In this document: piece by piece, positions 46,156 through 56,087 of the stretch | Numbering within the stretch: the stretch's first letter is position 1 | Layout: each line of letters starts with the position of its first letter | Source of the DNA: Sulfurimicrobium sp964552675 | GTDB taxonomy: Bacteria > Pseudomonadota > Gammaproteobacteria > Burkholderiales > Sulfuricellaceae | Direction of reading: 5' to 3' | Length of the DNA stretch: 64,000 nt | Assembly (NCBI GenBank): GCA_964552675.1 | Contig: CAZKHJ010000012.1 | Location: forward strand, 1 to 64,000 | Position numbers and translations under genes: made by a program | The notes under the pieces: generated by a model | Seen by the model: the letters and a program-made list of their open reading frames with translations, nothing else | Told to the model about the DNA's origin: nothing | The model's database searches: none

Positions 46156-46902
46156 TCAGACCGGATTCTCGATTTCAATGAACTGATGCTTCAGGCCGAG
46201 CTGCTGCGCCAGATGCGTGCCCAGCGCCTGCACCCCGTAGCGCTCGGTGGCGTGATGGCCGGCAGCGATGAAAGCCACGCCAGATTCGCGCGCCAGGTGC
46301 ACGGTGTGCTCCGACACCTCGCCGGTGAGGAAGGCATCCACGCCCAGCTCGATCGCCGCCCCCAGATAATCCTGGGCCGCCCCGCTGCACCAGGCGATAC
46401 GCCGGATGATGGCAGCATCGTCGCCCACCACCAGCGGCTGGCGCTGCAACTTTTCCTCCACCACGCCTGACAGCCGTTGCAGGGACATGGGCTGAACCAG
46501 GCGTCCCAGCGCAGCGATATTCTGTTCGCCGAAACGCTCCTCCAGCTGAAATCCCAGCAACTGCGCCAGCTGGACGTTATTGCCCAGCACCGGATGGGCG
46601 TCCAGAGGCAGATGGTAGGCGAGCAGGCTCATGTTGTGCTCGATCAGGTGGGCAATACGGGCGCGCTTGATGCCGGTGATCTGCGGTCCCTCGTTTTTCC
46701 AGAAATAACCGTGATGCACCAGTACCGCATCCGCGCCCGCGGCGCTGGCCGCTTCGAGCACGTCGAGGCTGGCGCTGACGCCGCTGACAATCTTCGTCAC
46801 CTCGGCGCGTCCTTCCACTTGCACGCCGTTTGGGCAATAATCGCGGAAGCTGGAAATTTCCAGCAATTGCCCAATATACCGCTCCAGTTCCTTCAATAAC
46901 AT
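46156..46902 (-). CDS. Nif3-like dinuclear metal center protein
   Basis: A 248-residue Nif3/YbgI family protein, often called GTP cyclohydrolase 1 type 2, though its reaction in the cell is not settled. Metal-binding signatures are LVHHGYFWKNEGPQI and YHLPLDAHPVLGNN in the first half and TGEVSEHTVHLARE and AAGHHATERYGVQAL in the second. Its ATG has a good GGAGG upstream. It is divergent from the protease gene with only 12 bases between starts. Confidence 0.95.
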   Translation of the reverse strand: MLLKELERYIGQLLEISSFRDYCPNGVQVEGRAEVTKIVSGVSASLDVLEAASAAGADAVLVHHGYFWKNEGPQITGIKRARIAHLIEHNMSLLAYHLPLDAHPVLGNNVQLAQLLGFQLEERFGEQNIAALGRLVQPMSLQRLSGVVEEKLQRQPLVVGDDAAIIRRIAWCSGAAQDYLGAAIELGVDAFLTGEVSEHTVHLARESGVAFIAAGHHATERYGVQALGTHLAQQLGLKHQFIEIENPV

Positions 46903-46914
46903 TCAAAGCCCTCC

Positions 46915-48069
<1,155 letters not shown>

Positions 48070-48104
48070 CAGCCTGTCTGACTTGAAGAATCGAACAGGC
48101 CGGG

Positions 48105-48923
48105 TTACTCGGTTTTGTCCTGCTTCGCCTCGATGGCGTCCAGTTCACGCTCCATTTCGTCCTCATTGAGAGGGCGATAGGGCGCCTCTTCCGCTACTGG
48201 CTTGGATCGGGTAATGATCGCCGCTGCCACGATGCCCGCTTCATAGAGCAGCCACAGCGGCACCGCCAGCATGATCTGCGACACCACATCGGGCGGAGTG
48301 AAAATGGCGCCGATCACGAAAGCACCGACAATGACGTAAGGACGGATTTCGCGCAGTTTTGCCACGCTCACCACGCCCATCTTGACCAGCACGATCACCG
48401 CCACCGGCACTTCAAAGGTAACGCCAAAAGCCAGAAACAGGGTCAGCACGAAATCCAGGTATTTGTTGATGTCAGTCATCACCGCCACGCCTTCCGGCGC
48501 AACCGATGAAATAAAGCCGAAAATCACCGGAAAAACCAGGAAGTAGGCAAATGCCATGCCGCACAGGAACAGGATCGTGCTCACTGCCACCAGCGGCGCA
48601 GCGAGCCGTTTCTCATGACTGTAGAGGCCCGGCGCGACGAATGCCCACGCCTGGTAGAGCACATAGGGCAAGGAAACAAGAAAAGCCGTCATCATGGCGA
48701 CTTTCATCGGCACGAAAAATGGCGTGGTGACATCGGTGGCAATCATCTGGCCACCCTTGGGCAGGGCTGCCAGCAATGGCTGGGCCAGCAGCGAATAAAG
48801 TTCCTTGGCAAAGGGAAACAGGCAGACAAACACCACCACCACCGCGATGATCGCCCGCAGCAGGCGGGTGCGCAGCTCAATCAGGTGGGAGATGAAGGAA
48901 TCGCCGGGTTCGCTGGCGCTCAT
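48105..48923 (-). CDS. tatC: Sec-independent protein translocase TatC
   Basis: Core receptor of the twin-arginine pathway, 272 residues with six transmembrane helices. The N-terminal FISHLIELRTRLLRAII and the PYVLYQAWAFVAPGLY loop are conserved. It exports folded proteins such as SoxY and SoxB, both of which carry Tat signals in this window. It overlaps the tatB stop by 4 bases and is convergent with the protease gene. Confidence 0.98.
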   Translation of the reverse strand: MSASEPGDSFISHLIELRTRLLRAIIAVVVVFVCLFPFAKELYSLLAQPLLAALPKGGQMIATDVTTPFFVPMKVAMMTAFLVSLPYVLYQAWAFVAPGLYSHEKRLAAPLVAVSTILFLCGMAFAYFLVFPVIFGFISSVAPEGVAVMTDINKYLDFVLTLFLAFGVTFEVPVAVIVLVKMGVVSVAKLREIRPYVIVGAFVIGAIFTPPDVVSQIMLAVPLWLLYEAGIVAAAIITRSKPVAEEAPYRPLNEDEMERELDAIEAKQDKTE

Positions 48924-49360
48924 GCCGGGGTGTTCCTGGATGGAGTTGTGGTGCCATCTGCAGCCGGGGCATCCAGATTCAGTTCCAGTTGCGGCTGAGG
49001 CTCTGCGGCCAAGGGTGCGGTTTCCGCAAGCGCGGCGGTCTCCGGATTATTTGCCGGTGCCTGGGGCAATTCGACAATTTCGTGGACCTGTTGCGAGACA
49101 GCCTGGGAGCCCTGATGCAGTTCCCTGGCAACGGACTGCTCGATGGAATTCACCGAGGAGCGGATTTCTTCCTGCAGCTTGTGCAGTTCCTCAGCCTGGA
49201 TTTCGCGGTTGATGTCCGCCTTGACGTCGGCCACATAGCGCTGCATGCGCCCGAACAGATGCCCGGCAGTACGCGCCACCTTTGGCAGGCGTTCCGGCCC
49301 GATCACCACCAGCGCGACGATGCCGATCAGCAGCAGTTCGGAAAAACCGATATCAAACAT
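48920..49360 (-). CDS. tatB: Sec-independent protein translocase TatB
   Basis: A 146-residue single-pass partner of TatC. The helix MFDIGFSELLLIGIVALVVI is followed by GPERLPKVARTAG, an amphipathic helix (residues 22-60) and an acidic, Ala/Pro-rich tail. The ATG at 49360 is fixed by the family start MFDIGF. The bases just before it belong to a GTGAGG-type repeat, and no Shine-Dalgarno is visible, so initiation may depend on structure or coupling. Confidence 0.96.
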   Translation of the reverse strand: MFDIGFSELLLIGIVALVVIGPERLPKVARTAGHLFGRMQRYVADVKADINREIQAEELHKLQEEIRSSVNSIEQSVARELHQGSQAVSQQVHEIVELPQAPANNPETAALAETAPLAAEPQPQLELNLDAPAADGTTTPSRNTPA

Positions 49361-49437
49361 GGGAGTGAGGCGTGAGGCGTGAGGAGTGAGGGGGCACGGG
49401 GGGTTACCCCCCACGCCTCACTCTTGTCTCCTCACTG
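49361..49437. repeat. GTGAGGC heptamer-type repeat with G6-TTA-C6 hairpin at tatA-tatB
   Basis: Four heptamer-like units (GTGAGGC, GTGAGGC, GTGAGGA, GTGAGGG) are followed by GGGGGG TTA CCCCCC and an inverted CGCCTCACTC ... CTCCTCACT arm. The whole can fold on itself. It fills the 71-base tatA-tatB gap up to the tatB start codon and runs into the last codons of tatA. Confidence 0.7.
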
Positions 49438-49653
49438 GGCCTTCGATTTTTCCTTGATTTCGCCCTCGATGGTCTGTCCGCTGGCGTTTGCCTCGACCTT
49501 GGGGGCCGGTTTTTCTTCTTCCCTCACCGCATCCTTGAAGCCCTTCACCGCCCCCCCCAGGTCGCCGCCGATGTTGCGCAGTTTCTTGGTACCGAAGACC
49601 ACCAGCACGATCACCAGAACCAGCAGCCAATGCCAGATGCTAAAAGAACCCAT
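49432..49653 (-). CDS. tatA: Sec-independent protein translocase TatA
   Basis: A 73-residue pore-forming Tat subunit: a hydrophobic helix (MGSFSIWHWLLVLVIVLVVF), the FGTKKLRNIGGDLG hinge, an amphipathic helix (AVKGFKDAVREEEKP) and a short charged tail. First of tatABC, it lies 23 bases downstream of hinT. Confidence 0.97.
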   Translation of the reverse strand: MGSFSIWHWLLVLVIVLVVFGTKKLRNIGGDLGGAVKGFKDAVREEEKPAPKVEANASGQTIEGEIKEKSKAQ

Positions 49654-49676
49654 GTTTTATCTCCAAATCTCTAATT

Positions 49677-50015
49677 TCAGGTGCGGGGAACCGTCGCGTC
49701 ACCGCCAAATACATGCACATGCAGGTGATAGATTTCCTGACCGCCGCCATGACCCGTATTGATCATGGTGCGGAAACCATTCTCCAGGCCTTGTTCCCTT
49801 GCCAGTTTTGGCGCCAGCAGCAGCATTTTCCCCAGCAGGGACTGGTGAACCACCGTGCAGCGCTCCAGCGAATCCACATGCTCCTTGGGAATGATCATGA
49901 AATGCACCGGCGCAATCGGGTGGATATCGTGAAAAGCAAGGAGTTCTTCGTCCTCATAGATCTTCTTGCCCGGAATCTGTTTCTTGACGATCTTGCAGAA
50001 GATGCAGTCCAGCAT
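49677..50015 (-). CDS. hinT: histidine triad (HIT) nucleotide-binding protein HinT
   Basis: A 112-residue purine nucleoside phosphoramidase. CIFCKIVKKQIPG begins the protein, and the active-site triad is YHLHVHVFGG near residue 98. It lies between hisE and tatA, a conserved place in betaproteobacteria, and is probably cotranscribed with the his operon. Confidence 0.96.
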   Translation of the reverse strand: MLDCIFCKIVKKQIPGKKIYEDEELLAFHDIHPIAPVHFMIIPKEHVDSLERCTVVHQSLLGKMLLLAPKLAREQGLENGFRTMINTGHGGGQEIYHLHVHVFGGDATVPRT

Positions 50016-50038
50016 GTCAGCCCCCTTTAGAGCCTGTT

Positions 50039-50362
50039 TCAGTGATCCTGGCCGCGGCTGGCCTTTTCCGCCAGCCCGGACAGGCCCTCGCGCCGCGCCA
50101 GCTCGGCCAGCACATCGTCAGGATGCAGCCCCTGTTGCGCCAGCAGCACCATGCTGTGAAACCACAGGTCGGCCATTTCATAGACCAGTTGGGCCTTGTC
50201 GCCATCCTTGGCGGCGATCACGGTTTCCGTGGCTTCCTCGCCGATTTTTTTCAGTATGGTATCCAGTCCCCTGGCATACAGCTTCGCCACGTAGGAGCTG
50301 GAGGGATCCGCGCTCTTGCGGCTTTCCAGCGTTTCAGCCAGGCGGTCGAGAATGTCGCTCAT
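50039..50362 (-). CDS. hisE: phosphoribosyl-ATP pyrophosphatase HisE
   Basis: Second step of histidine synthesis: removes pyrophosphate from PR-ATP. The 107-residue all-helical protein has the MazG-like metal motif KIGEEATETVIAA and YEMADLWFHSMVLL. It is separate from HisI, unlike the fused HisIE of enterobacteria, and overlaps hisI by 4 bases. Confidence 0.97.
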   Translation of the reverse strand: MSDILDRLAETLESRKSADPSSSYVAKLYARGLDTILKKIGEEATETVIAAKDGDKAQLVYEMADLWFHSMVLLAQQGLHPDDVLAELARREGLSGLAEKASRGQDH

Positions 50363-50781
50363 TTTTCACCCTGATGCAGCAGGGCGGCCTGCGCCACGCG
50401 GTAGATTTCCGCCGGATCCTTCAATACCGGCTCGATCGACACCCACTCGCGCCCTTCCAGTTTCTGGAAGAAACAGTTGTGGCGCCCGGTATGGCAGGCG
50501 ATGCCACCCTTCTGCTCCACCTTGAGCAGGATCACGTCCTCGTCACAGTCGAGGCGGATTTCATGCACCTTCTGCACGTGACCGGACTCCTCGCCCTTGT
50601 GCCACAGTTTCTTGCGCGAGCGCGACCAGTACACCGCCTCGCCGCCTTCCACCGTGCGTTTCAATGCCTCGCGGTTCATCCACGCCACCATCAGCACCGC
50701 GCCGCTGTCCTTGTCCTGTGCTATTACAGGGACTAAACCGTCATGGGTCCAGTTAACTTTATTTAACCAGGCGTCCGTCAT
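50359..50781 (-). CDS. hisI: phosphoribosyl-AMP cyclohydrolase HisI
   Basis: Third step of histidine synthesis: opens the purine ring of PR-AMP. The 140-residue protein has VAWMNREAL, the metal-binding DCDEDVILLKVEQKGGIACH segment and HTGRHNCFF with zinc ligands. It overlaps hisE by 4 bases and starts 2 bases after hisF. Confidence 0.97.
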   Translation of the reverse strand: MTDAWLNKVNWTHDGLVPVIAQDKDSGAVLMVAWMNREALKRTVEGGEAVYWSRSRKKLWHKGEESGHVQKVHEIRLDCDEDVILLKVEQKGGIACHTGRHNCFFQKLEGREWVSIEPVLKDPAEIYRVAQAALLHQGEK

Positions 50782-50783
50782 CG

Positions 50784-51557
50784 CTACAACCTTACCTCTA
50801 TACCGTTTCTGGCCATATGTTCCTTGGCCTGGCGCACGGTGAATTCGCCATAATGAAAAATACTGGCCGCCAGCACTGCATCGGCATGGCCTTGCTTCAC
50901 GCCATCCACCAGATGATCCAGGTTGCCCACCCCGCCGCTGGCAATCACCGGGATATTCACGGCATCGGACACCGCGCGGGTCAGTTCCAGGTTGAAACCG
51001 ATCTTGGTGCCATCACGATCCATGCTGGTGAGGAGGATTTCCCCAGCGCCCATGGCTTCCATTTTCTGCGCCCATTCCACCGCATCCAGGCCCACGTCCT
51101 TGCGCCCGCCATGGGTGAAGACATGCCAGCGCAGCGGCTCGCCGTCAGCGGATACGCGCTTGGCATCGATCGCCACCACGATGCACTGCGAACCGAAGCG
51201 CGCTGCAGCATCCGCCACCAGTTGCGGGTTGGTCACCGCGGCGGTATTGATGCTCACCTTGTCGGCGCCGGCATTGAGCAGGCGGCGCACGTCATCGACG
51301 CAGCGCACGCCGCCGCCCACGGTCAGGGGGATGAACACCTGGGCCGCCACTTCCTCGATGATGTGCACGATGATGTCGCGCTCGTCGGAGCTGGCGGTGA
51401 TGTCGAGAAAAGTCAGTTCGTCCGCGCCCTGCTCGTCGTAGCGGCGCGCAATTTCGACCGGGTCGCCGGCATCGCGCAGCCCGACGAAGTTGACGCCCTT
51501 CACCACGCGGCCGGCGGTGACATCAAGGCAGGGAATGATGCGTTTGGCGAGAGCCAT
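50784..51557 (-). CDS. hisF: imidazole glycerol phosphate synthase subunit HisF
   Basis: Cyclase subunit (257 residues, TIM barrel) that uses ammonia from HisH to make IGP and AICAR. RIIPCLDVTAGRVVKGVNF holds the first catalytic Asp, CIVVAIDAKRV the second, and VIASGGVGNLDHL binds phosphate. It is between hisA and hisI. Confidence 0.98.
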   Translation of the reverse strand: MALAKRIIPCLDVTAGRVVKGVNFVGLRDAGDPVEIARRYDEQGADELTFLDITASSDERDIIVHIIEEVAAQVFIPLTVGGGVRCVDDVRRLLNAGADKVSINTAAVTNPQLVADAAARFGSQCIVVAIDAKRVSADGEPLRWHVFTHGGRKDVGLDAVEWAQKMEAMGAGEILLTSMDRDGTKIGFNLELTRAVSDAVNIPVIASGGVGNLDHLVDGVKQGHADAVLAASIFHYGEFTVRQAKEHMARNGIEVRL

Positions 51558-51572
51558 GTTTGTCGGTGTCCT

Positions 51573-52313
51573 CTAGGCGCTCAGTTCGTCCGCGAGTTTC
51601 TGCGCGGCGGCGAAATCCAGCGTGCCCTGGTAGATGGCGCGCCCGGTGATGGCGCCCATGATGCCTTCGGACTCCACTTCACACAGCTTGCGGATATCAT
51701 TCAGGTCGGTCAGGCCACCGCTGGCGATCACCGGAATGGTCAGCGCCCGCGCCAGATTCACGGTCGCCTCGACGTTTACGCCGGAGAGCATGCCATCGCG
51801 CCCGATATCGGTATAGACAATGGCTGAAACGCCGTAATCCTCGAATTTTTTCGCCAGGTCGATCACGTCGTGGCCGGTCATCTTGGACCAGCCATCCACC
51901 GCCACCTTGCCGTCCTTGGCATCCAGCCCGACGATGACCTGACCGGGGAAAGCGTAACAGGCTTCATGCAGGAAACCCGGGTTCTTCACTGCCGCCGTGC
52001 CGAGAATGACATAGCTGATGCCATCGTCGAGATAGCGCTCGATGGTGGCCAGATCACGGATGCCGCCCCCCAGCTGCACCGGAATTTCGGTGCCCATCTC
52101 CTTGACGATGGCGCGTATGGCCTCACCGTTCACCGGTTTGCCGGCAAAGGCGCCGTTGAGATCCACCAGGTGCAGGCGGCGGCCGCCTTGCTTGACCCAG
52201 TGACGCGCCATTTCGGCAGGGTTCTCGGAAAAGATGGTGGCCGAATCCATCTCGCCCTGCTTCAGGCGAACACACTGGCCATCTTTCAAATCAATTGCTG
52301 GAATCACTAACAT
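51573..52313 (-). CDS. hisA: ProFAR isomerase HisA
   Basis: Amadori isomerase of histidine synthesis (246 residues, TIM barrel related to HisF). VIPAIDLKDGQCVRLKQG holds the catalytic Asp; VYTDIGRDGMLSGVN and VIASGGLTDLNDI are typical. It lies 15 bases upstream of hisF. Confidence 0.98.
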   Translation of the reverse strand: MLVIPAIDLKDGQCVRLKQGEMDSATIFSENPAEMARHWVKQGGRRLHLVDLNGAFAGKPVNGEAIRAIVKEMGTEIPVQLGGGIRDLATIERYLDDGISYVILGTAAVKNPGFLHEACYAFPGQVIVGLDAKDGKVAVDGWSKMTGHDVIDLAKKFEDYGVSAIVYTDIGRDGMLSGVNVEATVNLARALTIPVIASGGLTDLNDIRKLCEVESEGIMGAITGRAIYQGTLDFAAAQKLADELSA

Positions 52314-52342
52314 GGTAGGCGGTTTTACTGGCTAAGATTAAA

Positions 52343-53020
52343 TTACAGGCAGGCATCGCCACCGCATGCGCGGCGCTGCTCCTGCCCATCCCACATCACA
52401 AAATTGGCGAGCAGGGTCAGTCCTGCGGCCTGGCTTTTTTCGGGGTGGAACTGCACCGCAAAAATATTGTTCCGCGCCACCGCCGAGGTGAAGGCAAAGG
52501 GGTACAGGGTAAAGCCGCTCACCAGGTCAGGCTCGCCGGCCTCGACGTAATAGCTGTGCACAAAATAGAAACGCGCTCCGTTTGCGATCCCCGACCACAT
52601 CGGATGCTCCGCCGCCTGATGCACTTCGTTCCAGCCGATATGCGGCACCTTCAGTTTCTGTCCCTTGTCATCCACCATGGCTTCGGCAGGAAAACGCAGC
52701 ACCCGGCCGGGGAGAATCCCCAGGCCTGCCGCATTGCCTTCTTCGGAAAATTCGAACAGCGCCTGCATGCCCAGGCAAATCCCCAGGAAAGGCCGGGTTT
52801 GCGCGGCTTCCACCACAGCCTGGCGCAAGCCGCGCGCATCCAGTTCGCGGATGCAGTCGGGCATCGCGCCGACGCCGGGGAACACCACCCGGCCCGCCCG
52901 TGCGATCACGTCCGGGTCGCTGGTCACGGCGATGTCCAGCTGCGGGGCGACATGCTCCAGCGCCTTCGCCACCGAGCGCAGATTGCCCATGCCATAGTCA
53001 ATTACCGCAATATCAGCCAT
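52343..53020 (-). CDS. hisH: imidazole glycerol phosphate synthase subunit HisH
   Basis: Glutamine amidotransferase partner of HisF, 225 residues. The nucleophile Cys lies in PFLGICLGMQALFE, with the His/Glu pair in VQFHPEKSQ; the start AVIDYGMGNLRSVAKAL is typical. It ends with a short extension (RRACGGDACL) not usual for the family. It lies 1 base after hisB. Confidence 0.97.
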   Translation of the reverse strand: MADIAVIDYGMGNLRSVAKALEHVAPQLDIAVTSDPDVIARAGRVVFPGVGAMPDCIRELDARGLRQAVVEAAQTRPFLGICLGMQALFEFSEEGNAAGLGILPGRVLRFPAEAMVDDKGQKLKVPHIGWNEVHQAAEHPMWSGIANGARFYFVHSYYVEAGEPDLVSGFTLYPFAFTSAVARNNIFAVQFHPEKSQAAGLTLLANFVMWDGQEQRRACGGDACL

Positions 53021-53021
53021 G

Positions 53022-53609
53022 TTACAGGCTTCCCTTGGTCGAGGGCATCACCCCGGCCATGCGCTCGTCCGCTTCCACCGCCATGCGCAAGGCACGGCCG
53101 AAGGCCTTGAACACGGTTTCAGCCTGATGGTGGGCATTGATGCCGCGCAGGCAATCCACATGCAGCGTCACCCCGGCATGGTTGACGAAGCCCTGGAAAA
53201 ATTCGCGTACCAGGTCGGCATCGAATTCGCCAATGCGGGCGCGGGTGAATTCCACCTCGAACACCAGCCCCGGACGGCCGGAAAGATCCAGCACCACGCG
53301 CGACAGCGCCTCGTCCAGCGGCACGTAGGCATGGCCGTAGCGGCGCACCCCCTTCTTGTCGCCGATCGCCTGGGCAAAGGCCTGGCCCAGGGTGATGCCG
53401 ATGTCTTCCACCGTGTGGTGCGCGTCGATATGCAGATCGCCCTTGGCCTTGATTTCCAGGTCCATCAGCCCGTGACGGGCAATCTGGTCGAGCATGTGGT
53501 CGAGGAATGGCACGCCGCTGGCCAAGCTGGCCTGGCCGCTGCCATCCAGGTCAAGCGTGACGCTGACCTGGGTTTCAAGAGTATTGCGGGTAACTTGGGC
53601 TGTGCGCAT
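53022..53609 (-). CDS. hisB: imidazoleglycerol-phosphate dehydratase HisB
   Basis: Mn-dependent dehydratase, 195 residues, without the phosphatase half found in enterobacterial HisB. Metal-binding motifs are VPFLDHMLDQIARHGLMDLE, the DAHHTVEDIG and GHAYVPLDEALSR segments and VNHAGVTLHVD. Histidinol phosphatase must be encoded elsewhere. Confidence 0.98.
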   Translation of the reverse strand: MRTAQVTRNTLETQVSVTLDLDGSGQASLASGVPFLDHMLDQIARHGLMDLEIKAKGDLHIDAHHTVEDIGITLGQAFAQAIGDKKGVRRYGHAYVPLDEALSRVVLDLSGRPGLVFEVEFTRARIGEFDADLVREFFQGFVNHAGVTLHVDCLRGINAHHQAETVFKAFGRALRMAVEADERMAGVMPSTKGSL

Positions 53610-53678
53610 GTTGGTAAGTCGCTGAAAATGGTGTCCATTCTAACCCAGGAGTTCCCGGGCCAAGAAGCTGTTTTGAAA

Positions 53679-54743
53679 TCAGGCCGACAGTATCTCCCTG
53701 AGCGCCGTGACCAGCGCCTCGCACTGCTCATCCGTCCCGACCGTGATGCGCATGAATGGCGCAATGCGGGCAGGATTCCTGAAATGCCGCACGATGATGC
53801 TGCGCTCGCGCAATTTTGCCGTAAGTTCCGCGCCATCGCGCCGTGCATGGCGGGCGAAGATGAAATTGGCAGCGGAAGGCAGCACCGCGAAACCCATGCT
53901 TTCCATCTCGTTCACCAGGCGGGTGCGGGTGGCGATGACCTTGCGGCAGGTCTCCTCAAAATACGCCCTATCCTCGATGGCTGCAGCGGCGCCCGCCTGG
54001 GCGAAACGATCCAGCGGATAGGAGTTGAAGCTGTCCTTGACGCGGTTGAGCGCCTCGATCAGGCCGGGGTGGCCGATGGCGTAGCCCACGCGCAGGCCGG
54101 CCAGGGAACGGGATTTTGACAGGGTATGAATCACCAGCAGTTGGGGATAACGGTTCACCAGGGCAACTGCGGACTCGCAGCCAAAATCGATGTAGGCTTC
54201 ATCGACAACCACTACCGAGTCAGTGTTCACTTGCAGCAAACGCTCGATTTCGGAAAGTGCCAGCGGCCTGCCGGTGGGCGCGTTGGGGTTGGGAAAGATA
54301 ATGCCGCCGTTGGCCCGGAAATAATCGTCGACGCGAATTTCGAATGATTCACCCAGCGGGATCTGCTCGAACTTGATTCCATACAGGCCGCAATATACCG
54401 GGTAGAAGCTGTAGGTGATGTCCGGGAACAACAGCGGCGCATCATGCCTGAGCAGCGCCTGGAAAGCATGGGCCAGCACCTCGTCGGAGCCGTTGCCGAC
54501 GAACACATTGGCCGGGGTCACGCCGTAAACGGCTGCCACCACCTCGCGCAGGCGGTCCGAAGCGGGGTCGGGATAGAGGCGCAGGCTGTCGCCCACCTCG
54601 CCGCGCATCGCCTCCAGCGCCTTGGGGCTTGGCCCGTAGGGATTCTCGTTGGTGTTGAGCTTGACCAGATTCGCCAGCTTGGGCTGCTCGCCTGGCACGT
54701 AGGGGGTCAGGCCGTGGACCACGGCGCTCCAGTAGCGGCTCAT
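53679..54743 (-). CDS. hisC: histidinol-phosphate aminotransferase HisC
   Basis: PLP aminotransferase, 354 residues. LVKLNTNENPYGPSPKAL, VFVGNGSDEVLAHAFQALL and the PLP lysine in HTLSKSRSLAGLRVGYA near residue 215 are diagnostic. It lies 5 bases after hisD. Confidence 0.97.
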   Translation of the reverse strand: MSRYWSAVVHGLTPYVPGEQPKLANLVKLNTNENPYGPSPKALEAMRGEVGDSLRLYPDPASDRLREVVAAVYGVTPANVFVGNGSDEVLAHAFQALLRHDAPLLFPDITYSFYPVYCGLYGIKFEQIPLGESFEIRVDDYFRANGGIIFPNPNAPTGRPLALSEIERLLQVNTDSVVVVDEAYIDFGCESAVALVNRYPQLLVIHTLSKSRSLAGLRVGYAIGHPGLIEALNRVKDSFNSYPLDRFAQAGAAAAIEDRAYFEETCRKVIATRTRLVNEMESMGFAVLPSAANFIFARHARRDGAELTAKLRERSIIVRHFRNPARIAPFMRITVGTDEQCEALVTALREILSA

Positions 54744-54748
54744 GAGGA

Positions 54749-56050
54749 CTATTTTCCCATGCGGTATTCAGCGGAGCGGGCATGGGCCTGCAGCCCCTCG
54801 CCGTAAGCCAGTTCAGCCGCGATCTTGCCCATGGTCTGCGCCCCGGCGGGAGAAACCATGATCAGGCTGGAGCGTTTCTGGAAATCGTACACCCCCAGCG
54901 GCGAGGAAAACCGCGCGGTACGCGAGGTCGGCAGCACGTGGTTGGGTCCGGCGCAGTAATCGCCCAGCGATTCGCAGGTCTGGCGGCCCATGAAGATGGC
55001 ACCGGCGTGCCTGATTTTGGCGGTGAGCGCCACCGGGTCGGCCACCGACAGTTCCAGGTGCTCGGGAGAAATGTAGTTGGCGATCTCGGCCGCTTCGTCC
55101 AGATCCCTCACCGTGATCAGCGCGCCACGGTTTTCCAGCGCGGTGCGGATGATTTCCTGGCGCGGCATGTCGGACAGGAGTTTTTCAATGCTGGCGGCAA
55201 CTGCGTCAACGAATGCCGCATCCGGAGACAGCAGGATGGATTGCGCCAGTTCGTCGTGTTCGGCCTGGGAAAACAGGTCCATGGCGATCCAGTCGGGATC
55301 GGTCTGGCCGTCGCAGATGATGAGGATTTCAGACGGGCCGGCCACCATGTCGATGCCCACCACGCCGAACACCCGGCGCTTGGCCGCCGCCACATAGGCG
55401 TTGCCGGGGCCGACGATCTTGTCGACCTGCGGCACGGTCTGGGTGCCATAGGCCAATGCGCCCACTGCCTGCGCGCCGCCGATGGTGAACACGCGGTCCA
55501 CGCCGCACACATGCGCTGCGGCCAGCACCAGCTCATTCACCAGGCCGCCCGGCGTGGGCACCACCATGATCAGCTCCTTCACTCCCGCCACCTTGGCGGG
55601 GATGGCATTCATCAGCACCGAGGAAGGATAGGCCGCCTTGCCGCCGGGCACGTACAGACCGACGCGGTCCAGCGCCGTGACCTGCTGGCCCAGCATGGTG
55701 CCGTCCGGTTCGGTGTAGCTCCACGAATGCATCAGCTGCTTCTCGTGGTACACGCGCACCCGCTCCGCCGCCTGCTGCAGGGCTTCGCGCTGCGCTGCCG
55801 GCAAACCGTCGAAAGCCGCTTTCAGGCGCGTGGCGGACATTTCCATTTCGCTCATGGAGGCCGCTTCCAGCCGGTCGAAGCGCTGCGTGTATTCCAGCAC
55901 CGCGGCATCGCCCCGTGTCTTCACGTTGTGCAGGATATCCGCCACCACCTGGTCGATGGATTCGTCCTGAGCGCCTTCAAAGGCGAGCAATTCGTGCAGA
56001 CGCGCCGGGAAATCGGCTTGGGCGCTGCGATAGCGTTTGATGTTCAACAT
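54749..56050 (-). CDS. hisD: histidinol dehydrogenase HisD
   Basis: Zinc/NAD enzyme for the final two steps, 433 residues. Family segments are LYVPGGKAAYPSSVLMNAIP, GGAQAVGALAYGTQTVPQVD, DMVAGPSEILIICD and the ISPEHLEL motif. It is the second gene of the operon, 37 bases after hisG. Confidence 0.98.
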   Translation of the reverse strand: MLNIKRYRSAQADFPARLHELLAFEGAQDESIDQVVADILHNVKTRGDAAVLEYTQRFDRLEAASMSEMEMSATRLKAAFDGLPAAQREALQQAAERVRVYHEKQLMHSWSYTEPDGTMLGQQVTALDRVGLYVPGGKAAYPSSVLMNAIPAKVAGVKELIMVVPTPGGLVNELVLAAAHVCGVDRVFTIGGAQAVGALAYGTQTVPQVDKIVGPGNAYVAAAKRRVFGVVGIDMVAGPSEILIICDGQTDPDWIAMDLFSQAEHDELAQSILLSPDAAFVDAVAASIEKLLSDMPRQEIIRTALENRGALITVRDLDEAAEIANYISPEHLELSVADPVALTAKIRHAGAIFMGRQTCESLGDYCAGPNHVLPTSRTARFSSPLGVYDFQKRSSLIMVSPAGAQTMGKIAAELAYGEGLQAHARSAEYRMGK

Positions 56051-56087
56051 GATGGGATACGCAAAGGGTAAAGGTTGGAATTATAAA

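Noticed and set aside
48072..48100. Hairpin GCCTGT / ACAGGC between the protease gene and tatC as a terminator
   Set aside because: Only 6 bp with a 17-base loop and no T-run on either strand; too weak to call.
49361..49437. CRISPR-like short direct repeats
   Set aside because: The units are 7 bases, contiguous and without spacers, so this is a simple heptamer repeat and not a CRISPR array.
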